64,000 nucleotides of DNA from Peromyscus leucopus. Its lineage: Eukaryota; Chordata; Mammalia; Rodentia; Cricetidae. Positions 46,332 through 58,124 of this stretch are shown in pieces. The notes beneath the pieces were generated by a model. It was given only the letters and a program-made list of their open reading frames with translations, had not been told where the DNA came from and made no database searches. The stretch is taken from positions 90,129,436 to 90,193,435 of the forward strand of contig NC_051071.1 in assembly GCF_004664715.2 (NCBI RefSeq), in the 5' to 3' direction. Every line of letters begins with the position of its first letter. Position 1 is the first letter of the stretch. Made by a program: the position numbers and the translations under genes.

Positions 46332-46337
46332 AATAAA
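46332..46337 (+). terminator. Lrrc8c: Possible proximal poly(A) signal of Lrrc8c
   Basis: AATAAA lies 178 bases after the stop codon, followed by TTTGATTGTATTTTTTC, a plausible T/GT-rich downstream element. Use would give a very short 3' UTR that omits most regulatory sequence. A second candidate AATAAA is at 48063-48068. Confidence 0.4.
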
Positions 46338-47426
46338 AATTTGATTGTATTTTTTCAATATTAATATTTTTAAGTTTTATTTGTCCTGGAAGCTAATGCA
46401 CCTTGTTATTTCCTACCGATAGGAATGGGTGGTTCCTTCTGGCTTTGGGTTTTGTTTTTTTACTTAAATTCATTCTTATGAAAGGAAAGGAATTGTAGCT
46501 CGTGTGCATTTTGGCATATTTTAAATGGGTTCAGATAACTTTGCCAACACCATTTTTACCTTGTTCCTCCTTGTCCAGGTCTCTGTCAGTACCGTCATCA
46601 TGTGTACCAAGGAGTCTGGGCCTGCTGTCCTCAGATCAGCGGCCTTCTCCCTTGGCCAGTTTTCCACTCCGTAGTTCACATAAGTGCTTTGTCACAGAGC
46701 ACTGTCTTGAAAATTCTCCCTCTTCCAACACTATCAATTGTGTTATTTCCCGAACAACATTTCCAGTTCGCCTCAGAGGGGATTTTTAAATGGGTGAAGA
46801 AAATGAATCCCCAGTGGTCACCATCCCCGTGTTCATTTATCATTTGCTGTTTAACTGATTTGTATTTTTACCAACCTCCTAAAATTTGTCAGTAAAAATT
46901 AAGTACAACCCTCCCCCAATCCACCTCAGTATTGCCATGTGGTACTGGTGAGCAACCTTTGGGAAATTAGATTCATTTTAAAATTCTGGCAGATAATTAA
47001 ATTTTAAATCATAGGATTAGAAGCCTGTTTTGAGTAATTTAATCATTTTTGATGTCTTGATATGTGGACGCATCAGATGGTAAACAGTCTTGCTGCTAAG
47101 GCACTCTGTTAAAAAGCTATTCCAACAGGCCCCGCCCCTTCCCTGGGCCCTGCGCAGCCATGTTCTGCGGGCTGAACAGAATAGCCCAGCACATACGTAT
47201 GTATAGTCATCCACTTCCCGCAAGCCTGCCCTTGATGCAGATGCTAGGGACACAAGCATGGGATCTCCTCAGCTCTCTGCTTAAAATCGCATCTCCCTGA
47301 AGTTGGGCCTTTCTCTTCCCAGATGTGTGACTCTCCTGGGAGTGCTGTCACTCAGCAATAATTCCTGCCTGGTGGCTGGCAGAGCTTTCCCTTACCTTTG
47401 TCTTCCTAAAATCCAGACTTAAGACA

Positions 47427-47515
47427 GAGCTGCCGGGGTGTAGCTCAGTGACGAAGAGTTGGTCCAGCAGCATGCCCCAAAGCCTGAGCTTAGTCATCTG
47501 GCACTACAAAACAGA
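47427..47515 (+). repeat. ID-like SINE fragment in the 3' UTR
   Basis: 'GCCGGGGTGTAGCTCAGTGA' and 'GCCTGAGCTTAGTCATCTGG' give a decayed tRNA-derived unit. Confidence 0.6.
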
Positions 47516-48571
47516 CAACCGGGCGATGCTCATTATTTTGAGCGGATGAGGAATGAAGGACAGATCTGTGTGACGGGCCAGCCATGTTGAGCAAGAGCTT
47601 CTGTTTTCCCTTTGAAGTTTCAGTCATGAAACTTTTTTTTTTTTTTACTGTTATGGCTATACTTCTTATACGAAGAAATATTCAATTTTAGTATATGGCG
47701 GTCCTGAGTATAAGTGATGTATCATGTTCAGAAACAGCTTTGTCTTAAAGAAGGAATGTATGGACAGATTGTCTGTTATTGAGCATGAGTAATCTGTTGT
47801 GGAAAGGTAAACCGAGTCAGTGAATGCACTGTCTTGATTGTTAAAATTTATAGTAATTTTCAGCATCACCCTTCAAAGGGGATCTATTCAGGTTAAATAC
47901 CATATTTATGCTGAAGTCTCTATGTGGCATTAACTGAAAATCCCATGTGAGTTCATAACTAAGTCACCAATAATTCAATTTTATCAAGCTTCCAAAATAA
48001 TTTGATTTATTTTTGTAATGATTCTGCAGGCTGAGTCCCAACCTAAGTTGTAAATAACATCCAATAAATCAGTATAATTCTGTGACTTTATGTTTTAATC
48101 AAGAGTAAAAATTCATAGATCTTTCTATTAGATTTTATAAAACTTCCAAAGCCTCAAACTTAACTTTGAAGACTTTAAAATTTCTGATTCTTATCCTTTT
48201 TAATACAGTAAGTTTTTGTTCACATTCTTGAGTAAGATGCGTCCGGTCACTATTTAGCCTTCCAATGGAAAACTCAGGTACCTGAGCTGCTGACTTTTCT
48301 AATGTTCTTCAATCCAACTCAGTGCACAGAGGCTGTTTGCCTCGTCCATCACTCTGTTTTCCAAGTGCTCTTCCTGAGGAGGACCAGCCAGCTCTTTGTC
48401 CAACCTCTGGTTCACAGCAAACTGCTGTGTCCATCACAAATGTGCCATCTGTATTCTTAACTCCAGGGGCATCGTCAGGCTCAAGGTGGGCAATGAAGTC
48501 CAGCAATGGAGTGCAGAACAAACAGCTGTCTGGTGGTTGTCTGGCTGCAAGGTCCTAACAGAGCCCCACCT

Positions 48572-48760
48572 AAGGGGCTGGCAGGATGGCTTTGTGGGTA
48601 AAGGGCACTTGCCACCCAGACTAAGGGCCTGAGTTTGACTCCCAGGATCCACACCGTGGGAGGAGAGAACCAGCTCCCATAAGTTGTGCTCTGGCCTCCA
48701 CAGAGGTGCTATGGCATGAGCACCTACACAAATCCACACACTAATTAACGTAATTGTTTT
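48572..48760 (+). repeat. B3-type SINE in the 3' UTR
   Basis: 'GGGGCTGGCAGGATGGCTTT', 'CCTGAGTTTGACTCCCAGGA' and a tail 'ACACACTAATTAACGTAA'. Confidence 0.75.
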
Positions 48761-49713
48761 CCATCACAAACACCTAAGAAGAAAACCCCTCAGGAGAGCA
48801 TTGTGTTTTCTTGTTACAGGATTTGGTCTGGTTTTGGATATCAAAACTCTTGATGAGATAAAAATTGGGTGTCTACACATGTAGGCTCTTCACGTTGCCC
48901 GCCCAGCTCTTCCCTGCTGTTATAATGAAATCTGACAATCCCCATGGCATCTTGAGCCTGCTTTTCCAGGCAGCTTGGGAAATGTTCTTGCCCCACGGAC
49001 TCTGTTCATTTTGATTGTAGGTCCTGCTTCAGAAGGGTCTGAAACAACCCGGACTCCTTTTTTGGGTTTCTTGGAACAAAAGAAGTCCAGTTTTTTACAG
49101 TATTCTAGTTTATGGTTTCAATTTATCTCACTCTCTAATCCAATTTCATACCAAAAGCCCGATCAACAGTATTGGCATTTCAACAGTGACATTTATGGCT
49201 CACAGATACAAAATCCGTTAGCATTACTCTTGCAAATAACACAAATGTGGATGTAATTTCAGCTTCTTGGAGCATAAGACTACATTACTGTTGTCCTGTG
49301 ACCCCTGAATGAGATGGTGCTGAATAGTTTACACTGGGCCAGAATCTCAAAAACAGGGCCACACTCAAGTGAGCAAAATGGCACGGTGACCAAGAAGAGA
49401 CTTTCTGGAAGGGACTGTGTGATGTCTGCATCGTGTCTGCTTAGAGACAAAGTAAGAAAACTCAGACAGTCTTACCTAGAGCTGCCGTGAGTTTTCAGAT
49501 TTAACTCCCGACCTTCTAATAATTTGGTATCAGCCTTCCAAACAAGTATCCATCCCCCATTCCCCTTTCCCAAAGTCGCCCACTAATAAGATGGCATCTT
49601 CATGTTTAAGGGAGAGAGAAGAGAGTCTCTCTCTGCCCCCGAGGAATTATTTGTTAATCAGAGGGATTATATAACATGTGCAGCTTAACTTGTTCACCAA
49701 ATAACAGCCACTA

Positions 49714-49840
49714 TGTATTTAGGATTTGGTGTCTGAGCCAGGGCCTTGCTTTGTAGCCCAGGCTGACCTTGAACTTGAGAATCTCGTGCCTCACCTTCCA
49801 GGGCACTGGATTGCAGGTGTTCACCCCTGACCTGAATGGC
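49714..49840 (-). repeat. B1 SINE, antisense, in the 3' UTR
   Basis: 'TTTGTAGCCCAGGCTGACCT', 'GGGCACTGGATTGCAGGTGT' and 'TCACCCCTGACC'. Confidence 0.7.
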
Positions 49841-50079
49841 TCCTAATGTATTTGTTTGCATCTCTGTCATCCCACCATGCTACTCTTTGGGGTTGACACT
49901 CCACGCCTTATGTGCTTGCTCAGTGTTCTGCATTTGTTTACAATGTTCCCGTGCATTCAGACTGTCCAGTGCTGGAAAACTTATTGGACTGTCAAGAAAA
50001 AGGACTGAGAGTTGATTTGTCATAATACATGTTCATGAAAGGAAACGTCTTAATGTTATTTGGCTATGTAGTGTATAGG

Positions 50080-50091
50080 AATAAAAATAAA
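50080..50091 (+). terminator. Lrrc8c: Probable distal poly(A) signals of Lrrc8c (two AATAAA)
   Basis: AATAAA occurs at 50080-50085 and again at 50086-50091, followed by GTCATTTTTGTAAC, so cleavage would be near 50100-50110. No comparable paired signal with a downstream T/GT-rich element was noticed between the stop codon and this point. Confidence 0.65.
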
Positions 50092-50892
50092 GTCATTTTT
50101 GTAACTTAACTTGGGGATCCGTCCTTTACTTACTTGTTTTTTTAGAAACCATGCTTATCTTGTGTTCTTAAACTATTACCAAGGTTCTCTGGGCTGCAGG
50201 AAAGAGGCTCCCTCTTACCGTGGGAGCTAGTTTCTGTAATTGTGAGTAATTGTTTCCTTCCTTAATTCACTGCACTGCATCTACCCAAGGTGTCCCTGGA
50301 GTTCCGTTTGTAATTAGTGCTTTAATGTATAATCTGGAGTACAATTTTTGTACAGTTGCCAAATCAGATTGTACAATGGCTACCCAGCTCAGCCTTCAGC
50401 AAATACACTTACGGTTACTTAGAGGAATAAGAATGGTCCCGCACAGCCAGAGAGGCATTCTCTAATTAAATGCACGCTTACGGAAGCCCACTACACGACA
50501 GTTCTACATACTGTTGCAGAGGCGTAAGAAAACCGTGGCTAGTGTTGATAATGCTCATGCCTAAGCTGCCATCACCCATATTTTCTGGGAAGAATTATGT
50601 TGCTGGTAGTCATGTCTGGGGAAGGATGGCTGTGATGAGGAATGGTGGGGAGGATGATGGGAGGGGCTGAGTGAGCTGTGTTTTAGAAACGGAAGCAACT
50701 CGGAGAGCACTAGCGAGCTTTACAGACAAAAGCTGACACCCCAGAGTCCATATGTTGCGGCTTCAGAGCAGCACACACGGCAGGAAAAGACCCCACTAGC
50801 TACTGCTCTCCACTCTTCCGTCTTCCAGTATTTCTTTCACAAGAATATTGAGATAAGCTGAGGCTCAGCAAGCCATGAGGTTAGTTACTATT

Positions 50893-51243
50893 TGTAGCTG
50901 AAGTTTTCCTGTGTCCCGCCTGGTCCGCAGCCACTCAGACCCAAGTAAACACAGAGGGTTATATTAACTAAAACTGCTTGGCCACTAGCTCAGGCCTACC
51001 ACTGACTAGTTCTTGCACTTAAATTCGGCCCATTTCTGTTAATTTATTTGTTACCACGTGTTCCGTGGCTTTACCTGTATGTCATTACATGCTGTTCCCT
51101 GGATGGCAGGATGGCGTCTCTTGACTCAGCCTTTCTCCTCCCAGAATTCTCCTTGTCTGCTGATCCCGCCTATACTTCCTGCCTGGCAACTGGCCAATCA
51201 GCATTTTATTAAACCAGTGTGCAAAAAGCATTATCCCACAGTG
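50893..51243 (-). mobile_element. Solo LTR with 6-bp target-site duplication (copy C)
   Basis: It starts TGTAGCTGAAG and ends ATCCCACAGTG, flanked by ACTATT at 50887-50892 and 51244-51249. Length is 351 bp. It is family-related to copies A and B ('GTAAACACAGAG', 'GGCCAATCAGCATTTTATTA'). The last two bases are TG in place of CA, probably mutation. It lies about 0.8 kb past the predicted Lrrc8c transcript end. Strand is inferred as for copy A. Confidence 0.88.
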
Positions 51244-51332
51244 ACTATTGATGGCCAGCATTTTGTTTGAGAGGAAAAGTAAATGTGCAGGGGAGAATCA
51301 CCAAAGTTCATTTGAGACTTGGCAGGGATGTG

Positions 51333-51680
51333 TCTTAGTCACTTTGCTGTCGCTGTGATAAAACACCATAACCAAGGCAACTTGCAGAAGGAACGGTTAC
51401 TTGCCTTAGGGCTCCGGAGGGTGAGAAAACACCATGGCAGGGAAGCATGGTAGCCAGCCACTGGCATGCCAGCTCCAGCTGCAGTGGAAGCCCATGGCTG
51501 CAAACAGGAAGCAGAGAGGAATGGCAAAGTCTTGTGCAACCTCAAAGCCCTCCCCCGGGACATACTTCCTCCAATAAGGCCACATCTCTGGTCCTCCTCA
51601 AGCAGCCCCCAGCTGGGAATCAAACATGCAAGTGCTCGAGACTTATAGGAAACGTCTCATGCAAACCGCCATGGGGTAGT
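51333..51680 (+). repeat. Rodent interspersed repeat (family of 5029)
   Basis: 'TGTCTTAGTCACTTTGCTGT', 'AACACCATAACCAAGGCAAC' and 'TTCCTCCAATAAGGCCACAT'. Confidence 0.75.
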
Positions 51681-51809
51681 TCCAGGCTTACGCAGTGTGA
51701 GTGCCGTCCTACATACAAAGTAAAACACGTTTGCTAGTCACATCTATTTTTTGCATGTAACTTAAGGAGTGCAGACTACAGCTTGGATTTCACACTTGAA
51801 AATATTTAA

Positions 51810-51930
51810 AAAGCCAGATATAATGGCTCAGGCTTGTCATCCCAGCACTCAAGATGCTGGGGAAGGTTCCTTCAAGTTTAAGGCTATGGCTGTCTAAATA
51901 AACTCCAGTCCAGCCTAGACTGCAGCATGG
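51810..51930 (+). repeat. B1/B4-like SINE, sense, diverged
   Basis: 'CCAGATATAATGGCTCAGGC' and 'CATCCCAGCACTCAAGATGC' with a decayed 3' half. Confidence 0.65.
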
Positions 51931-52244
51931 AATGGAAATAAGTAAATGTAAACTTATAAACCTGTTTGAACCCTGCAACGTACAAATAAGCACCTGCATG
52001 ACCAGCCATGCCATAAATGAGTGTTTTCTGAGCTTTAATATTTTATATAAATTATACAAAGTAAGCAACGGTACTATTAAACGTCTATACCAAGTGACCC
52101 ATTGCAATTGATGCAAAGATTCTTCTACCAGGAAAGTCTGAAAGCAAGTATAACATGGGTTCTCTCTCTCTCTTTTTTTATTCATTCCTTATAAAATTAA
52201 TTTTATTTCAAGTTAACTTATACTCAGACGGACACTATTAATGT

Positions 52245-52375
52245 GTTTGAAGCCAGACATCATGGTTCACTGTGTGATCTGACTTAAAAAAACTGAGATG
52301 GAGATTATGATTTCAAGGCCGGGTTTGGCTTCATAGCAAGACCCTGTCTCAAAATTAAATAAACAAGTAAGTTTA
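52245..52375 (+). repeat. B1-like SINE, sense, diverged
   Basis: 'GCCAGACATCATGGTTCACT' and 'AAGACCCTGTCTCAAAATTA' with an A-rich tail. Confidence 0.65.
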
Positions 52376-52390
52376 AAAATAAATGTTTGG

Positions 52391-52529
52391 TGTACCAGGT
52401 TTTTTCTTTTGGGGCCACCAACCAGCTCCCAAATCATGACACAGAAACTTATTATGTTCTTTGAATGCTTGCCTTAGCTCTTATTTTAATCTGTTTCTCT
52501 TTATCTACATTTTGCCTCTGGGCTTTTTA

Positions 52530-52605
<76 letters not shown>

Positions 52606-52954
52606 TCTCCCTCTCTCCCTCTCTCCCTCTCTCCCTCTCTCTCTCTTCCTTTCCTGCAGGTGGCTGCCTGGCTTCTGGCCACAATTGTGTCCTTCTCTTT
52701 CTTCCTCCTCCCCCTCATTCTTCTTCCCTAGATTTCTCCTCCTCCTTATTCTCTCTGCCCACCAGCTATTGGTCATTCAGCTTTTTATTAGACCAATCAG
52801 GTGCCTTAGGCAGACAAGGCGAAACAGGAACACATCTTTGCATATTAAACAAATGCAGCAAAAACAAATGTAACACATCTTTACACAGTTAAAGTAATAC
52901 TTCGCAACATAAACAAATGTAACACATCTTTGCCTAGTTAAATACTCCACAACA
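52391..52954 (-). mobile_element. Solo LTR with 6-bp target-site duplication and internal (CT)n (copy D)
   Basis: It runs from TGTACCAGG to CTCCACAACA, flanked by GTTTGG at 52385-52390 and 52955-52960. Length is 564 bp, of which about 113 bp is a (CT)n tract (52534-52646). It resembles copies A-C ('CATGACACAGAAACTTATTA', 'CCAGCTATTGGTCATTCAGC') but is a different subfamily. On the minus strand AATAAG followed by TTTCTGTGTCATGATTTGG resembles a polyadenylation region. Confidence 0.9.
52534..52646. repeat. (CT)n microsatellite inside LTR copy D
   Basis: About 34 CT units, then CTCTCC variants. Low-complexity frames on both strands (Ser/Leu or Arg/Glu) are artefacts. Confidence 0.97.
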
Positions 52955-53470
52955 GTTTGGATCTTATTGCAAATTTCAGGTATATAGATCTTGAGAAAAG
53001 AGAAACACATACACATTTCACACTCTATATTTAACTCACAGTTACAATTTAAAACATCAGTTTCCAAGAAGTGATTCTGTATGACCAGAAACTCACAGCA
53101 TTTTCTTCCTTATAAGTTGTGAGGGTTCTTGGAATTCTAAGTTCACATAGACCGTGTGGGGTGACTATTGAGGTCATATTCTCAGCGACACTGTGCGGCT
53201 CCAGATAGCTTTCTTAGGTTGAGGTAATCCAAGGGTTAACTTTGAGACTAATTAATTTGTTAAGACAGAAGTGGTGAAAAGTTTAGGAAAGAGTGGACGG
53301 ATTGTGTTTGTGGGGCTGAGTTTGCCTACATTGTATTTCTTCGATGATCTTGATGTCAATTTGATGGGGTTTAGGATCATCATGGAAACAATTCCTGTGC
53401 ATGACTGTGAGGGGTTTTCGAGGTGAGGTGAATTGCAGTGGGAAGACTCATCCTAAAGACTGACAGTACC

Positions 53471-53645
53471 AGGGGCTGGAGAGATGGCTCAGAGGTTCAG
53501 AGCACTGGCTGCTCTCCCAGAGGTCCTGAGTTCAATTCCCAGCACCCACATGGAGGCTCACAACCATCTGTAATGAGTTCTGGTGTGCAGGCATACATGG
53601 AGGCAGAACACTGTATATGTAATAAATAAATATTAAAATACTTTT
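53471..53645 (+). repeat. B2 SINE, nearly full-length
   Basis: 'GGGGCTGGAGAGATGGCTCA', 'GAGTTCAATTCCCAGCACCC', 'CACAACCATCTGTAATGAGT' and 'TGTAATAAATAAATATT' are an intact B2 layout. Confidence 0.95.
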
Positions 53646-54654
53646 AAAAAAGAATAAAATGATCTTAATTTAAAAAAAAAAAAGATTGGCAGTACCATTC
53701 TATGGGCTGGAGATCCAACCTGAATAAGAGGGAGGAAGTGAGCTGAGGGCCAGCATCCATGTCTCTCTTCTGCTCCCTGACTGTGGACTCAAAGCAGCAG
53801 GCATTCTGCCTGTGCCTCCCCCACCATGGCCAACTGCATGCCCTGGAACCACGAGTCTAGAAAAGCCTTTCCTTCCCTGAGTCGTTCCTACTGCGTGCTT
53901 TATCACAGCCGTGGGAGACGTGACTGGTGTGACTTCTTTGTAATTTCGACTTCTTTATGAAAAATCCTTTATAGGGTAGTCAGTCCCCAGAAACACCTGA
54001 AAAGCCGTGAGCAGTACTCTTTAAACTGTCATGTCGTGGGGCTTTTCTGTGAATGTGTGTAGCAGGAAATCTGCTAGTTCAGAATCAGAAGGCTGCTTTT
54101 ATCTGCTCTCTCCAGGTCCTCTAGTGTGACTCAGAAGCGTTCCTGGTAGTCACACTCTAAGCCTCAACAGCAGCCTCAGCCCGGTGATGGACCTCATTGT
54201 TTTATGTACCAAGAAACAGACAGGATGTTGGCAGCCTTTGGGTCTGTGAGTTCATGCTGTAAAAATGCAAGCCAGATATTAGGTTTCAGTTGCAACAACT
54301 CCGTCTGAACATTTACCTGCATAAATGTTTAAGTAATGTGTAAAGGATCAGACTGTGCACACAAACATCAGCAGAGGAGGAATATGATGCTGCCACTTGC
54401 TTAATAGGTGACCTCCTGCTATTTAATGTGCTGTCCAAAATTTAGAATTCGCGGTTTAGTTCAAGTGCTAACATTTAAAAAAAAAAAAAAGAAGAAGAAG
54501 AAGCCTCAACTAGAGCAAACCAGCTAGATGATATTATTACATAATCTACCTCAGAAAGTTCTAGGGACTGCTAGTTCTTTCAGTTGCAGATCTGATCCAG
54601 ATCCTGTATCAAAAATGAAAGTCCAATAAACAAATAAAATAAAAATTTGGAATT
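53646..54654. other. No gene; (A)n(GAA)n at about 54478-54502
   Basis: A short poly(A) followed by GAA units lies near 54478. The rest is unrecognised unique-looking sequence. Confidence 0.5.
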
Positions 54655-54780
54655 TAAAAGCTGGGCACCATGGTTCATACCTCTAAACTCAGCACTCAGA
54701 AAATGGAGGCAGGAAGATCCCAAGTTTGAGACCAACCTGAGCTATGAAGCAAAACCTTGTCTCAAGAACAAAATAGTTTA
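54655..54780 (+). repeat. B1/B4-like SINE, sense
   Basis: 'AAGCTGGGCACCATGGTTCA', 'CAAGTTTGAGACCAACCTGA' and 'AACCTTGTCTCAAGAAC'. Confidence 0.75.
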
Positions 54781-55261
54781 AAAGTAACTCTAAAAGCTTT
54801 ATGACATCATTTCTGTAGCACTGTGGGGACAGTTACCAAGCATAGCTTGTGTTCTCTCCTAAAAACACTTTAGAATCCTATGTGTTTTCAGTGTACACAG
54901 GGAGAAAGAAAAACATACAAAAATATATCCCATACTCTGTAGGTGCTTAAGGGACCAGGAGTGTCTATGGATGAACAGGCTGAAGCCCATGGAACAACCT
55001 GAGATATTTATTTTTAAGGGATTTAATATATTTAAATTTCTTCTAATGGTTTAAATTTGCATTGTGATTTGGGCCACTCCCAGCTTCATTGGGGTGATTT
55101 TAGGACCTGTCCTATTTCTCCATCAGAAGTCCGAGGAGTACAGAACCAAGCCTTAAGTGAGCAGCACTCACCATTGGGGCTCTACCCGATGGCCCCATGA
55201 AATAAGTCATAAATAAATCACTGCCGCTCACTCAATCAAGAGGCCTGGATGAGGTTCTCTC

Positions 55262-55918
55262 ATGAAAGTCCACCAGTCCTGCTCACACTCCCTCCTCAGT
55301 GAGTGTCTTAGAGCCTCCACAGCGAAGGAACACAAACTAGGCGGCAGAAACGGGAATTTAACATCACGGAGAGAGAGTCTAAATTGGAGGTCTCCATCAG
55401 GTCTCTCCCCTCAGAGATGGGGAACCCTGGAGAAGAAGGGGGAGAAAGAGTGTAGGAGCGGGGGGGGGGGGCGGGGGGGCAAGGATATCTAGAGAACATG
55501 ACACACAGAATCAACTAAGCAGGGCTCCCATGGGCTCACAGGGCCTGGAGCAGCATGCACAGGGCCCGCATGGGTCTGCACCAGGTCCTCTGTGTCTGTT
55601 CTGTGACTGTCGCTCTGTGTTCTTGTGGGACTCCTAACTGTGGGAACGGGTGTGTCTCTGACTCTTTGCCTGCTCTCGGGACTCCTCTTCCTGTTGGGTT
55701 GCCCTGTCCAGCCTCCATATGAGCGCTTTTGCCTTGTCTTGTTGTGTCTTGTTTTGTCCCATCTGACTGTCATCTGGTGGAGGCCTCCTGCACTTTTCTG
55801 AAGAGGAAGCAGAGAGAAAAACAGAGGTGGGGGAGCTGGGTGGAGTAGAGGGAGGGGAAACTGTGGTTAGGATGTATCCTATGAGAGGAGAATCTATTTT
55901 CGAGTACAAAAAGAAGAA
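55262..55918 (+). mobile_element. L1 3' end, sense
   Basis: 'GGTCTCCATCAGGTCTCTCC', 'GAAAGAGTGTAGGAGC', a G run (about 55460-55477), 'TGGGCTCACAGGGCCTGGAG', 'TTCTTGTGGGACTCCTAACT' and 'GGTTGCCCTGTCCAGCCTCC' follow the rodent L1 3' UTR order, as at 21620. No ORF2 remains that I can support. Confidence 0.85.
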
Positions 55919-55939
55919 ATTTATATCCCAGCTTTTTCA

Positions 55940-56070
55940 CTTGGTTTTGGTTTGGGCTTAGTTTGGCGGGTCTCGCTGTGGAGCCCCGGCTGGCACGAAG
56001 CTCAGTGGTCCTGACTCGGTGTTCTTACTGCTGGGACTGTGAGTGTGCACGGCCACACCCAGCTTCTCAG
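55940..56070 (-). repeat. B1 SINE, antisense, diverged
   Basis: 'GGTCTCGCTGTGGAGCCCCG', 'TTCTTACTGCTGGGACTGTG' and end 'GGCCACACCCAGC'. Confidence 0.7.
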
Positions 56071-56257
56071 TTCTGCCTTTGGCGCATCTACAACACAGCT
56101 GTGTTTCTGAGGGCTGCGAGGGGTGTGGTGGTTTGCAGGAAGTCCTTGGTGGCCCTTGACTCATGGATGCATCACCCCCATCTCTGCTTTCCCTTTCCCA
56201 TGGCACTCTTCTGGGTGTGTCAACATCCAGGTCCAAATATTCCCTTCTGCGAGGACA

Positions 56258-56815
56258 TGGTATGCCTGTGTCCTTTCTGTTGATGTGATAAAGATACACT
56301 GGCAAAAAGCAACTTAGCGGGTCGAGCACATGTCACATGCTTTTCATCCCAGCACCTAGTAAGCAGAGGCGGGCAGACCTTTCTATCATCTACAGAGAGA
56401 GTTCCAGACCAGCCAGGGCTGTATAATGAGACCCTGGATTTAAAATAATAGCAATTATTATTATTATTATTTTTAAAGAGGGAAAGTGTTTATGTTAGCT
56501 CACGACTCTGGGTAGGTGGTAGGAACCTAAAATGGTCACACCAAATCTATCATCAAGAACAGGGAGAAATGGGTACCTGGATGCTCAGTAGTCTGCTTTC
56601 TCTCTCCTCTCTTCTACAGCTTTTGGCCTCCTGCCTAGGGAATTGTGCCTCCCACAGTAGACTGAGTCTCCCCACATCAGTTAAGGTAATCGAGACAATC
56701 TCTACAGACATGCCCAAAGGCCAGCTTGGTACAAGCACTTGACCCCTCACTTTGACTTCCTTCCCAAGTGATTGTGTGTGACATCAGGTTAACAATTAAA
56801 CCAACCATGACACAT
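56258..56815 (+). repeat. Rodent repeat of the 58125 type, split by a B1 SINE
   Basis: Head 'TGTCCTTTCTGTTGATGTGA' and end 'CTACAGACATGCCCAAAGGC' plus 'GTTAACAATTAAACCAACCA' match the 58125-58560 repeat. A B1-like SINE with A-rich tail (about 56311-56475) sits in between. Confidence 0.6.
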
Positions 56816-57039
56816 GGTGATATTAGACTTCTGCAAACACTGTTTTCACATAGGATCTTAGACTTGATCTTCATCAAAAACCTACCTTCTTGGTATGGAG
56901 AGCTGGGACTTCAACCCCTGAGATGCACAGACAGATTTAAATCTGAGATGCTGGGTGAGATACTTCTCTGTATAGATAAATCTATCCTACTAGAAACAGA
57001 AGTTAGATCCTTGAAAACTGCTAATCCAAAAGTTTTCAG

Positions 57040-57450
57040 ACAGTGTTATGCCTTAGCAGTTAAAAGCATGTATCACTCTTAGACAAGATCTGAGTTTGGT
57101 TCTAGCATCCACATCCAGCAGCTCATAACTGCCTGTAACTCCAGTTCAAAGGGATCTGACGCCCTCTTCTGGCCTCCTTAGGTAACTGCACTAATGTGCA
57201 CATACTCTATACAGTTACATATTCATATGCATAGTTAAAAAAATAAAAATAGGGGCTAGAGAGGTGGCTCAGCAGTTAAGAGCACTAGCTGCTCTTCTAG
57301 AGCACCCAGGTTCAATTCCCAGCACCCACATGGCAGCTCACAACTGTCTGTCACTCCAGTTCCAAGAAATCTAACACTCACACAGACACACATGCAGGCA
57401 AAACACCAATGCACATAAACTAAAAAATAAATAAATAAATCTTCTTTTAA
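57040..57450 (+). repeat. B3-type then B2 SINE in tandem
   Basis: The first unit (about 57040-57245) starts in 'AGCAGTTAAAAGCATGTATC'. The second (57252-57445) is a good B2, 'GGGGCTAGAGAGGTGGCTCA' and 'TTCAATTCCCAGCACCCACA', ending 'AATAAATAAATAAATC'. Confidence 0.85.
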
Positions 57451-58124
57451 ATATAGTGATCCAACAGGCTCTAGTTCTCCATCTTGGGAAGACTCCTGCA
57501 CATAAGGTCCCTGGTTCTATATCTGTCCTAATGGGCATATACAAATGTATACCTGTTTTCATATAGTAAGCCAGTCCAAAACGTCACAGTGTGAAGGAAC
57601 TGTTTTATGACCCTCATACTCTGTCAGTAAATTTGGAGAAGATACGGTGAAGACAGCTCCTTAGTTGGCAGGACTGGATGGCTGGAAGCTAGAATTCCAT
57701 CCATGGAGGCATCTTTATCCAGTATCAGGCATTTGACTCTGTTTACAGGCTGAAACCTTGGCTAGGCCAACCAGCCAGAACAAGCTTCTCCATACAGCCT
57801 GGGTGTCTTCAGAGCATGGCAACTTCAGGGTGTGAGACTCTCATGATAGCTTAGGGCTCCCAAATGAATGTCTGAACACATGGGAGGGAAGCTTACCACC
57901 TTTTACGGGCTCATCTTGAAAGTCACACACATGGCTCCTGCTGTGTGGTGTCACATGAGCCAATGTAGAGCTTGTCCAGCTTTTGACAGACGCACAGAAA
58001 CCGTAGACCCCACCTTTCTGTTGGAGAAGTGTCAGAGAGGGAAAGAGGAAAAACAGAGAAAGAGTGAGGGAGAGAGAGAGGAAGGAGAGAAAGACAGGGC
58101 GGGGAATACATGATTGTAAGTTCA
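57451..58124. other. No gene or named repeat
   Basis: The stretch near 57780-58010 looks like an old MER-type repeat but I cannot assign it. A purine-rich GAGA stretch ends it near 58030-58100. Confidence 0.4.

Larger units (their letters stand above)
46155..50105 (+). other. Lrrc8c: Lrrc8c 3' UTR (probable extent)
   Basis: After the TAG at 46152-46154 the sequence is AT-rich and has fewer repeats than the flanks for about 3.95 kb, as expected of the long 3' UTR of this gene. The most likely distal end is at two overlapping AATAAA signals at 50080-50091 followed by a T-rich stretch. Possible proximal signals are at 46332-46337 and 48063-48068. Three old SINE fragments lie inside (about 47427-47515, 48572-48760, 49714-49840). 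The end is an inference from signals; no transcript evidence is available here. Confidence 0.7.
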
